From Lewinella sp038528965 (lineage in GTDB: Bacteria; Bacteroidota; Bacteroidia; Chitinophagales; Saprospiraceae), in contig JBCBEC010000002.1 of NCBI GenBank assembly GCA_038528965.1, positions 1 to 64,000 of the forward strand: DNA of 64,000 nt. The letters run 5' to 3'. Positions 43,001 to 49,773 of the stretch are shown here, in pieces; the stretch's first letter is position 1; each line of letters opens with the position of its first letter. A program made the translations under genes and the position numbers. The notes under the pieces are model-generated. The model was not told the DNA's origin, did no database searches, and was given only the letters and a program-made list of their open reading frames with translations.

Positions 43001-43468
43001 CTCGCTGTTGCGTGTGGCGGCCCAGAGTGTACCGTCCTCAGCTTCGGTGATATCACTAAAGCTTACCCGCGAAGAATAAGCGGTTGAGCTTTCACCGTAG
43101 TAGCGCTTGAATTGATCCTGCTGTCGATCGTAGCGGTTCAGTCCATCAGCAGTACAGACCCAGAGGGTGTTATGACGATCTACGTAGAGTTTATAAATGT
43201 AATTGGAGGAGAGGGAAGTCGTTTCCTCGGTCGTGCGGTAGACTTTGAAGTGGTAACCATCATAGCGATTAAGCCCTTCGCTGGTTGATATCCAAATAAG
43301 GCCCTGGTGGTCTTTAATAACGTCGCTAACGGTAGCTTGTGAAAGGCCATCGCCAATGCTAATATGGTCAAAATTGAGGCGTTTTGACTGACCAAATAGT
43401 AGCATCGACAATACAATAAGGAGGAGCGAAATGCTCATTTTAGCTAGGGTCTTTCTGGTGCGATCCAT
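40085..43468 (-). CDS. Two-component propeller sensor histidine kinase
   Basis: The 1127-aa protein starts with a signal/anchor (ISLLLIVLSMLLFGQ). Its periplasmic part (~28-690) is two seven-bladed propellers of the two-component-regulator type (repeated LWIGTSEGLNRYD units), then a Y_Y_Y domain (~700-790; YAYRLWPFEQNW, VPPGKYRFEVK). One helix (WFRIMTILLALGFIYAFYQY) leads to a coiled coil, a HisKA phospho-acceptor (GQFTAGIAHEINNPINYI) and a HATPase domain (DNGQGMSEGVLRRIFEPFYTTK, GTGLGLSIS). Unlike hybrid sensors of glycan utilisation systems it lacks a C-terminal receiver and AraC domain. The separate receiver gene 120 bp upstream is the likely partner. Signal unknown. Confidence 0.9.
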   Translation of the reverse strand: MDRTRKTLAKMSISLLLIVLSMLLFGQSKRLNFDHISIGDGLSQATVSDVIKDHQGLIWISTSEGLNRYDGYHFKVYRTTEETTSLSSNYIYKLYVDRHNTLWVCTADGLNRYDRQQDQFKRYYGESSTAYSSRVSFSDITEAEDGTLWAATRNSERYLLRYDEKSDQFIPHLHKDLREPLNNIVAFDEQHLLLAFGSKSLYLFNTSTFEFSKLSQRPALQTLKLVRGQNNIIWMGTDEGGLYAFYGKEQELVSFTHHPEQESSISSNVIWDIEIRPDGNLWLATDKGLNLFNTQTFTAQAYKYNSNNPKSISSNFLISVYEEPDGRIWLGSAESGISIVHPSRKAFEHVHNQLGVGYSLSNNAVWSVEEDTDGFIWVGTSEGLNRLDVADYSVLRLFNEPTDSKSLSHNRVWTIKADPFADALWLGTSYGLNKMTLGPDGNYEFTSWQADNASSNSLSSNSIRCLVVEETGVWVGTTSDGLNYFDNRTQTVVRYQYQENDTTTLSSDRVRAIYRDSQNRLWVGTSNGLNLMEGDHFKRIYHQPNDYNTLSNNHVRVIREGPENTFWIGTDYGLNKMQYLEDGSLQYTHYTVADGLPNNRVYAIEFEGDQLWVSTNNGISKFVPEAERFINFYDVDGLQSNEFNQGASMLDKQGNIYFGGINGLTRFSPQNVAAQDVRQDIVFTNFRIHFEDVSISEEGPLRANIITSPDIALDYDERVFSIEFNALNFNKQVKNRYAYRLWPFEQNWNFADQLNQAVYTNVPPGKYRFEVKTSTYGESSPDEINHLNIHVKHAYWETWWFRIMTILLALGFIYAFYQYRLRSLLRHQENLEKKVKERTLIIASQKASLEETLCQLKSTQNQLIEQEKMATIGQFTAGIAHEINNPINYISNCTDALAMDIQDLQRIFQAILSLNALDAQEKVAEIIQLRDEVDIAYLNEEINKLINSIKKGTQRTSDIIRSLRYLSYKDKPKMELFNIHDPIDSAVSILHSEYKDRIKLSKNYASLPEIMGFPGELNQVFVNMISNSIQAISGNGEITLSTQAEGADNVKITIADNGQGMSEGVLRRIFEPFYTTKEVGDGTGLGLSISYGIVESHGGKIAVNSTVGKGTRFEITLPIRPEEPIEE

Positions 43469-43588
43469 ATAGCTAAAATAGGAAATTGGAACTATCCGAA
43501 GGCGGTCAGCGGAGTGAAATGGGAAATACGCGTAGTGAAGTGGGCTAGGGGAGTAGTAGGCCTTGTGTAGACCCTAACAGTCACTACA

Positions 43589-43972
43589 TCAAGTAATTAG
43601 CGCTTGTATTTCGCTGCTCAATTGTTGGGTATCCCAAGGCTTGTTGATAGACTTTGCGATGATGCCTTCTGCCACCGCATCCTGGATTTCTTCTTCGTGC
43701 GTGTAGCCAGAAATGATCATCCGTTCCAAGTTTGGGAAGTGGGTCTTTATGTACTTACATAAATCTACCCCGGTCATACCTGGCATCTTGTAATCCGAGA
43801 GAATTAAAGCAAAGTTGCCGGTTTCGAGCATACTAATAGCTTCGGCTGCACTAGAGGCCGTGGCTACGTTGTAGGTTCTCCTAAATACCGACCGAAAAGC
43901 GATCAGGTTATTCGGCTCATCGTCAACGTAGAGTATTTGTGGCTTTGTTGCTTTTGTAGGAGTGTTTTCCAT
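43589..43972 (-). CDS. Stand-alone response regulator receiver
   Basis: The 127-aa protein is a single receiver domain: acidic pocket in ILYVDDEPNNLIAF, phosphorylated Asp in LILSDYKMPGMTG, Ser in MIISGYTHEEE and Lys in INKPWDTQQL. There is no output domain, so it may act by protein contact or pass phosphate on. I used ATG 43972; the frame also reaches a TTG at 43981. It precedes the propeller kinase in the same direction with a 120-bp gap, so the two could be co-transcribed and form a phosphorelay. The SGYT/KPW pattern is common in receivers linked to HisKA kinases of this kind. Confidence 0.87.
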   Translation of the reverse strand: MENTPTKATKPQILYVDDEPNNLIAFRSVFRRTYNVATASSAAEAISMLETGNFALILSDYKMPGMTGVDLCKYIKTHFPNLERMIISGYTHEEEIQDAVAEGIIAKSINKPWDTQQLSSEIQALIT

Positions 43973-44378
43973 AATCGGCAAATCATTACAGTAGGAAGTA
44001 GATTAGTCGCCGTATTTCGTATGTAACGAGGCGCAAAATAAGCATTTCGATCCATCTTTTCCGGTCTACCAACCAGCGATACTGTCTTCACTTGGATAGT
44101 TTCTGACTTCACTGCACCGCATCTTCGTTTTCACAAAAAAACACTCAAGACTAGCATCTTAAATTAATTTTCAGTAAATTAGATTTAAGTTTAAAGCAAA
44201 ACAAGCAGCCGCTTCACATTAAAACTACGGCCATTCGAACCATCATTTTTGAATGCCTTTTGTATGTAGTAGTTGTATATTCTCCTCCCCATTCCTGTCC
44301 CCGCAAATGAAACTATGGCACCATTACCCATGGTGAACTTGAACATCTATTACCTAAAATTCTATTAAGTCACTGCTT
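43973..44378. other. Divergent intergenic region
   Basis: This 406-bp stretch separates the minus-strand receiver gene from the plus-strand lipid locus. No coding frame is convincing. The part around 44155-44200 is AT-rich (TTAAATTAATTTTCAGTAAA) and could hold the promoter of the lipid locus; I see no strong palindrome. Confidence 0.35.
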
Positions 44379-44774
44379 ATGATACAGCAGCTATTCTTTC
44401 ACGGATTTATCATTCTATTAATAGGTCTCATCGGAGGGTATCCCTTCTCGTTTTCCGCTCACAATAAGAAGGAGCGTGAAACAGCCTGGAGACTGTTTCA
44501 TTTCGCAAGTTGCATGGGCGGCATTATGCTGATTGCCATTGCTGCTTGCCTACATGTCTTGGAAATCTCTGAGGCCAGTACCTTTTGGGTATTGTTCTTT
44601 TCTCTAATTGCCAACTATGCCTTTGTCTTAGGCATGTTTATTGCCGCTGTCTCTGGCGAAAGAGGCTTGAAATGGGAAAAGAAGTTTTTAAATAAAGCAG
44701 TCTACATACTGTATTCCGTAGCCACTACCTTCTCCCTCGTTTTCATTCTCATCCTACTATACAGTATTTACTGA
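44379..44774 (+). CDS. Four-helix small membrane protein
   Basis: The 131-aa protein is almost wholly four membrane helices (residues ~5-24, 43-62, 69-91, 107-130). I do not recognise it firmly. The layout and the stretch RLFHFASCMGGIMLIAIA, followed by a SGERGLKW loop, recall from memory the four-helix styrene-oxide-isomerase-like proteins, but the Asn of their histidine-asparagine pair is not in place. It points the same way as the fatty acyl-AMP ligase operon and ends 127 bp before it. It may therefore belong to the lipid locus, for example as a membrane isomerase or transport helper. This is a guess from position. Confidence 0.6.
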   Translation: MIQQLFFHGFIILLIGLIGGYPFSFSAHNKKERETAWRLFHFASCMGGIMLIAIAACLHVLEISEASTFWVLFFSLIANYAFVLGMFIAAVSGERGLKWEKKFLNKAVYILYSVATTFSLVFILILLYSIY

Positions 44775-44901
44775 GGAGGACACGGAGGCATTACTGTGAC
44801 TATTTATTAAGAGCGGGTTTGATTCTACTGTAGATAATTGCTTCAATATCACCCGAGGTAGCAGAATACAGCCTTACTCTAAACACCAACTAAAACTCAA
44901 G

Positions 44902-46614
44902 ATGACTTTAAACCTAAACGCCCTCCTTGTCAAATGGAGTGAAGAACGAGCGAGTCATAAGGCCTTCATTTATCTTGGTCACGGAGATAAAACGGAAGCG
45001 GAAGTCACCTTCTCAGAGCTTTATCGGCAGTCTTCAAAAATTGCCCATTATTTATTTGAGAAGCACACTTCTGCCAGCACCATCCTTTTGTTATTTAACT
45101 CTCCGTTTGAATTCATAAAGGCTTTCTTTGGTTGCTTACTAGCCGGAAAAATTGCGATCCCGATGTTTCCTCCGAGAAACAGGAAGAAAATTGATCGGCT
45201 TGTACGGATTCTCCAGAATGCGAATTCCTCGCTTATTTTAACCAGTAATAAGGTAAAGACCAAGCTCTTTGAAAGAAATGACCTTGGTATTGAACTTGAC
45301 TTTCAGGTTGAAGAAATTGAGCAAGCTCTTGACACGGAATTTAGTGGAGTTTTTGATCCGCTGGGGGTTCCACAAAATGAGGTAGCTATGCTCCAATACA
45401 CTTCCGGTTCAGCGGGAGTTCCTAAGGGGGTTATTGTTACTCATCAAAACATACTCGCTAATCAATCCGTCATTAAAGAATCATTTGGTCACTCTGACCA
45501 GACTGTCTTTGGTACTTGGTTGCCCTTTTTTCATGATATGGGGCTAGTGGGTAACATTCTCCAGCCGTTCTATCTGGGCATTACCTGTGTCTTATTTACC
45601 CCGGAGGGGTTTGTGCAAAAACCAATTCGCTGGATCAAAGCAATTAGTGATTTTGGTGTCACCACATCTGGGGCTCCAAATTTTGCTTACGATTTGTGTA
45701 CTGCTCGGATTGATGACGCACAGTTATCAGATATAGATTTAAGCTCCTGGAGTGTTGCGTATAACGGAGCCGAACCGATAAGTCCAAATACGCTCGACCG
45801 ATTTACCAAAAAATTCGAAAAATGCGGTTTTAAACGGTCTTCTTTCTTCCCTTGCTATGGTATGGCGGAGACTACCTTAATTGCTACCGGTGGTGATTAT
45901 CGAAAAGACCCGGTTGTGGTTACCATTGACGGTAGTAAGTTGGCAGTAGGAGAGGCGGTCACTTTTGGTGTACCAACTGATGGTAATAGCAAGCAGATTG
46001 TTGGTTGTGGAAAGGCCTGGCAAGATAATCATCTCAAGATTGTAGATCCCAAAAACTGCACCTCGCTACCTGATGGTCATATTGGTGAAATTTGGATGAA
46101 TGGATCCTCTGTGACACAAGGGTACTGGGGAAAGGAAAAAGAGAACCACGAAGTTTTCCAGGCTTCTTTAAGTAATGGGGCAAATACCTCACCTATCTAT
46201 TATTTAAGAACTGGTGATCTGGGATTTTTCAAGAACGATGAGTTGTATATCCTGGGACGTCTTAAAGATTTGATCATTATACGAGGTAGGAATTATTACC
46301 CGCAGGATATCGAATGGGAAGCGGAAAAGGCTCATCCCTCTTTGAAAATGCATAGCAATGCAGCCTTTTCTATTGAAATTGATGATAGGGAAGAACTGAT
46401 TCTTGTCCAGGAAATCAGGCGTTCCTGGATACCCAAGATTGACCAAGGGGAGGTGAAGAAGGCAATTAAAGCGGCTATCACTAACGAGTTTGAGGTGAAC
46501 GCATATGAGATTGTTCTAGTCACAACCTTTTCAATTCCCAAAACCTCTAGTAATAAAATTATGCGGAAAAAGACTAGGGAATTATACCTCAATCAACAAC
46601 TGGTTCAGCTCTAA
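44902..46614 (+). CDS. Fatty acyl-AMP ligase (FAAL, FadD32-like)
   Basis: The 570-aa enzyme belongs to the adenylate-forming family. It has the nucleotide loop YTSGSAGVPKGVIVTH (near 166), FFPCYGMAETTLIATGG, and YLRTGDLGFFKNDELYILGRLKDLIIIRGRNYYPQDIE, the long-chain FAAL version rather than the acyl-CoA ligase one. FAALs activate a free fatty acid as acyl-AMP and load it on an ACP phosphopantetheine, starting a dedicated lipid or polyketide pathway. The ACP three genes downstream is the probable acceptor. It is the first of seven closely packed genes in the same direction (gaps mostly 11-95 bp or overlaps). Base composition of the group looks more AT-rich by eye than the pfa genes. Confidence 0.92.
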   Translation: MTLNLNALLVKWSEERASHKAFIYLGHGDKTEAEVTFSELYRQSSKIAHYLFEKHTSASTILLLFNSPFEFIKAFFGCLLAGKIAIPMFPPRNRKKIDRLVRILQNANSSLILTSNKVKTKLFERNDLGIELDFQVEEIEQALDTEFSGVFDPLGVPQNEVAMLQYTSGSAGVPKGVIVTHQNILANQSVIKESFGHSDQTVFGTWLPFFHDMGLVGNILQPFYLGITCVLFTPEGFVQKPIRWIKAISDFGVTTSGAPNFAYDLCTARIDDAQLSDIDLSSWSVAYNGAEPISPNTLDRFTKKFEKCGFKRSSFFPCYGMAETTLIATGGDYRKDPVVVTIDGSKLAVGEAVTFGVPTDGNSKQIVGCGKAWQDNHLKIVDPKNCTSLPDGHIGEIWMNGSSVTQGYWGKEKENHEVFQASLSNGANTSPIYYLRTGDLGFFKNDELYILGRLKDLIIIRGRNYYPQDIEWEAEKAHPSLKMHSNAAFSIEIDDREELILVQEIRRSWIPKIDQGEVKKAIKAAITNEFEVNAYEIVLVTTFSIPKTSSNKIMRKKTRELYLNQQLVQL

Positions 46615-46631
46615 ATAAAAACCATAGCTAT

Positions 46632-47612
46632 ATGAAAAGGAAGAGCATCGCAATAGATGAGTTTGATATTGCTGACGACTACAAAATGGAGAATAGGGAT
46701 AAGCTGGAATTAGAGTCTAGGTATCTAAAAAAATTCCAGATAATTCATGCCTACGCCATTTTATTGGTGCCGATTCCCTTTACCATCTATGCCATTTATC
46801 ATGCTGCTGTCCATGGAATTACCTGGTGGGAAATTTCTTTGTTTGTAATAATGTACTGTGTTTCTTGGATAGGTATTACCGTAGGCTTTCATCGTTTTTA
46901 TTCCCATAAGTCATTCAAGGGTGGTAAGGCAACTAAAATTATGCTCGGCATCTTTGGATCTATGGCCTGTCAGGGGCCACTAAACTACTGGGTTAGCAAC
47001 CACCGTCGGCACCACCAGTATTCTGATCAACCAGGGGATGTACATTCGCCTTATGTAGATAAGGATGCAAAAAGTATTAGTGGTTGGTTTCGGTCGTTTT
47101 GGCATTCACATGTAGCTTGGACCTATAGCCACGAAATCACCAAAACCACAGCCGTTGCTAAAGATCTGCTGAGAGACCCTCTCATTCAAAAACTACACTC
47201 TTCCTACTATATCTGGTTGGCGCTCGGGTTTTTGATCCCAGCAATAGTTGGTGGCTTAGTCACCGGAACTTTGGCCGGTATGTTCCAGGGTTTGCTGTGG
47301 GGTGGTTTTGTCCGCTTGTTCTTTACGTATCACACAACAAATACGATCACCTCTTTGACCCATATGTGGGGAACCAAAGAGTTTAACTCTAAGGACGAAA
47401 GCAGGAATAATATTTGGCTAGCTATCCCAACCTGGGGGGAGGCTTGGCATAACAATCACCATACCTTTCCCTACTCCGCCATTTTTGGATTGAAGTGGTA
47501 CCAGCTTGATTTGGGAGGGCAATTCATAAAACTACTGGGACTGCTCGGCATGGCCTGGGATATAAGAACGCCTTCTGAGCATGCCATCGAAAAGTACAAA
47601 CTGCGGGATTAA
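46632..47612 (+). CDS. Membrane fatty acid desaturase 1
   Basis: The 326-aa protein has the three histidine boxes of the acyl-CoA/acyl-lipid delta-9-type desaturases: HRFYSH (GFHRFYSHKSFK), HRRHH and HNNHH (WHNNHHTFP), which hold the di-iron centre. Four membrane helices are expected. It begins 17 bp after the FAAL gene. With the ACP gene immediately after it, an acyl-ACP substrate rather than acyl-CoA is plausible. The second desaturase at 47980 is clearly related (GYHRYLSH, HRLHH, HNNHH), so the pair may put in two double bonds or act on different chain positions. Confidence 0.92.
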   Translation: MKRKSIAIDEFDIADDYKMENRDKLELESRYLKKFQIIHAYAILLVPIPFTIYAIYHAAVHGITWWEISLFVIMYCVSWIGITVGFHRFYSHKSFKGGKATKIMLGIFGSMACQGPLNYWVSNHRRHHQYSDQPGDVHSPYVDKDAKSISGWFRSFWHSHVAWTYSHEITKTTAVAKDLLRDPLIQKLHSSYYIWLALGFLIPAIVGGLVTGTLAGMFQGLLWGGFVRLFFTYHTTNTITSLTHMWGTKEFNSKDESRNNIWLAIPTWGEAWHNNHHTFPYSAIFGLKWYQLDLGGQFIKLLGLLGMAWDIRTPSEHAIEKYKLRD

Positions 47613-47707
47613 GGAATTGCGCCTATGGTGCAAAATTTCAAACTAAAAGCTGGAGCAATCATCTTGCTTTGTTTCATGAAAATAATTAATGAAAAACATC
47701 AATTACA

Positions 47708-47983
47708 ATGGAAGTAAAGAAAGTAAATGGCAAGCAAATGACCTTGGAGGATATTCAGGATTGGCTTGTACAATACGTATCTGATACATTGGAGATTCCA
47801 ACTGCTAATATAGATCTGGACGAATCGTTCAAGAACTTGGGATTCGATTCTATTTCGGCAGTTGAACTATCGGAAAAGATCGGGAGCTTTTTAAACCTGG
47901 AAGAAGCATTAGATCCCACAGTAACCTATGATTATACCACCATCAATCAGCTTTCAGGATATTTGGAAAACCTTACGAAGTGA
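47708..47983 (+). CDS. Dedicated acyl carrier protein
   Basis: The 91-aa protein has the ACP signature ESFKNLGFDSISAVELSEKIG; the serine near residue 46 would carry phosphopantetheine. The rest is helical (MTLEDIQDWLVQYVSDTLEI). It lies between two desaturase genes and overlaps the next gene's GTG start by four bases (GTGA), so both are translationally coupled. It is the likely carrier on which the FAAL loads the fatty acid and on which desaturases and ketosynthase act. Confidence 0.9.
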   Translation: MEVKKVNGKQMTLEDIQDWLVQYVSDTLEIPTANIDLDESFKNLGFDSISAVELSEKIGSFLNLEEALDPTVTYDYTTINQLSGYLENLTK

Positions 47984-48879
47984 GTTCAATAAAAACCTCG
48001 GAAACCTTTGATTCTATTTATCTGAAACGAAGGTACAGGACGATTGGTATCTTAACTTTTCTATTGCCCTTTGCAGGTACCTTGTTTACCCTTTATCTAC
48101 TGGTAATGGATAGGGGCGTGGACACCTTTTTTGTTGTTTTCTTAATAGTAATGTACTTCCTTTCTGTATTTGGGTTAGAGGTAGGCTATCACAGGTATCT
48201 TTCGCATAATGCCTTCCAGACCAGTAAGACGTTTCGGGTAATCCTAACGATACTCGGAGGTATGGCGGCTTCAGGGCCACCTATTTATTGGGCCGCAACA
48301 CACCGGCTACACCACAAATACTCTGACAAAGAAAAAGATCCTCATTCCCCTCATCTTTTTGGAGACAGGCTTTCAGATAAGCTGAAGGGAGCCTGGCACG
48401 CCCACATTGGATGGATGATTAATGGGCAAATTACTAACTCCGTCTTACTAGGGAAGAACTTGGCCAAAGATGCAACAATGAGAGCCTTGGAAAGGCTTTA
48501 TCCGTTTTGGATATTGCTCGGATTGGTAATTAGCGCTACGGTAGGTTTTATATACACCGGCGATTTCAAGGGTATGCTGCTAGGGTTTTTCTGGGGAGGA
48601 CCAGTACGGATATTTTTTGTTCATCTGCTTTACATCGGTGGTTTAAACTCCATTTGCCATACGTTTGGTGTTCGCGACTTCAAGACCAATGATCAAAGTC
48701 GCAATACATGGTGGATGGCCTTGCCAACTCTGGGGCAAGGTTGGCATAATAATCACCACGCCTTTCCACATTCGGCAATAGTAGGAATTAAGTGGTGGCA
48801 AATTGATATTTCTGGTTACATCATACTTCTTCTAAAACATTCTGGACTGGTGTGGAATGTATTGGAACCCGACATTTAA
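47980..48879 (+). CDS. Membrane fatty acid desaturase 2
   Basis: The 299-aa protein repeats the desaturase pattern: HRYLSH in EVGYHRYLSHNAF, HRLHH in ATHRLHHKYSD and HNNHH in GWHNNHHAFPHS. It is shorter at the N-terminus than the first desaturase and has its own hydrophobic helices (FLLPFAGTLFTLYLLV, FFVVFLIVMYFLSVFGL). The start is a GTG that overlaps the ACP stop codon. No later ATG would keep the N-terminal helix. Having two different desaturases around one ACP suggests on-carrier chain tailoring. Confidence 0.9.
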   Translation: MSSIKTSETFDSIYLKRRYRTIGILTFLLPFAGTLFTLYLLVMDRGVDTFFVVFLIVMYFLSVFGLEVGYHRYLSHNAFQTSKTFRVILTILGGMAASGPPIYWAATHRLHHKYSDKEKDPHSPHLFGDRLSDKLKGAWHAHIGWMINGQITNSVLLGKNLAKDATMRALERLYPFWILLGLVISATVGFIYTGDFKGMLLGFFWGGPVRIFFVHLLYIGGLNSICHTFGVRDFKTNDQSRNTWWMALPTLGQGWHNNHHAFPHSAIVGIKWWQIDISGYIILLLKHSGLVWNVLEPDI

Positions 48880-48901
48880 GGGAGCACCAAAACCAACAAT
48901 T

Positions 48902-49762
48902 ATGGAAAAAACAACCCAATCAGCGGGAGCGTCCAAATATGCCATTCAACATCATTACGACACCAGTAACGATTTTTATGGGCTTTGGCTGGATAAGACT
49001 AGGACCTACTCTTGTGCCCTATTCGAGAGCGGAGAGGAATCATTGGAAGAGGCTCAAATTAACAAGTTGGACTATCACATTAGAGAGTCCCGTATCAAAA
49101 GCGGTCAAAGGCTACTTGATATCGGATGTGGTTGGGGTAGCACCATACAAAGAGCTCTTGAGACAACTGACATTCGGGCTGCCGTTGGATTGACTCTTAG
49201 CGAACAACAAGTCGCTTATTGCGAAAGGCTAAATAGGAGAGAGGGGGTTGATATCAAGCTTGAAAACTGGGAAGATCATTCAACCGAACACGCCTATGAT
49301 GGGATTATCTCAATAGGAGCTTTTGAGCATTTTTCTCGCCCGGAATTGAATCAGGTAGAACGCATTCAGGGTTACAGGAAATTCTTTGAGAAATGCCATA
49401 AATGGCTTCCTAACAAGGGCTTTCTTTCGCTGCAAACTATCGCCTATGGCACTGCTGAAAGAAGCCAAATCAATCAGTTTATATTAGATGAAATATTTCC
49501 TCAATCTGATCTCCCGTACCTCGAAGATATTGTGATAGCCAGTAAGGGCATCTTTGAAATTCAACGGGTTCGTAATGACAGAATGGATTACGCTAAAACC
49601 TTTAAGCATTGGAAAAAACGATTTAAAGTACAGCGTCAAGCAGCGGTACACCTTGTAGGGGAAACTAAAGTCGCTCATTACGAAAAGTATATGGATTTAT
49701 TCATGATTGGGTTCCACATAGGAAATATGGTGCTTTACCGGCTTACCATGAAGGCTATCTAA
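48902..49762 (+). CDS. Mycolic-acid-type cyclopropane synthase / C-methyltransferase
   Basis: The 286-aa protein lacks the N-terminal domain of usual bacterial cyclopropane synthases. It has the size and motifs of mycobacterial CmaA/MmaA enzymes: HHYDTSNDFYGLWLDKTRTYSCA, ESLEEAQINKLDYHI, the SAM loop LLDIGCGWGS and SIGAFEHFSRPE with the conserved Glu. These enzymes add the SAM methyl carbon to a double bond in an ACP-bound chain, giving a cyclopropane, methyl branch or related group. Here the double bond would come from the neighbouring desaturases. I used ATG 48902 (22 bp after desaturase 2); the frame reaches back to 48857, overlapping it. Confidence 0.88.
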   Translation: MEKTTQSAGASKYAIQHHYDTSNDFYGLWLDKTRTYSCALFESGEESLEEAQINKLDYHIRESRIKSGQRLLDIGCGWGSTIQRALETTDIRAAVGLTLSEQQVAYCERLNRREGVDIKLENWEDHSTEHAYDGIISIGAFEHFSRPELNQVERIQGYRKFFEKCHKWLPNKGFLSLQTIAYGTAERSQINQFILDEIFPQSDLPYLEDIVIASKGIFEIQRVRNDRMDYAKTFKHWKKRFKVQRQAAVHLVGETKVAHYEKYMDLFMIGFHIGNMVLYRLTMKAI

Positions 49763-49773
49763 AATCCCCGCTT

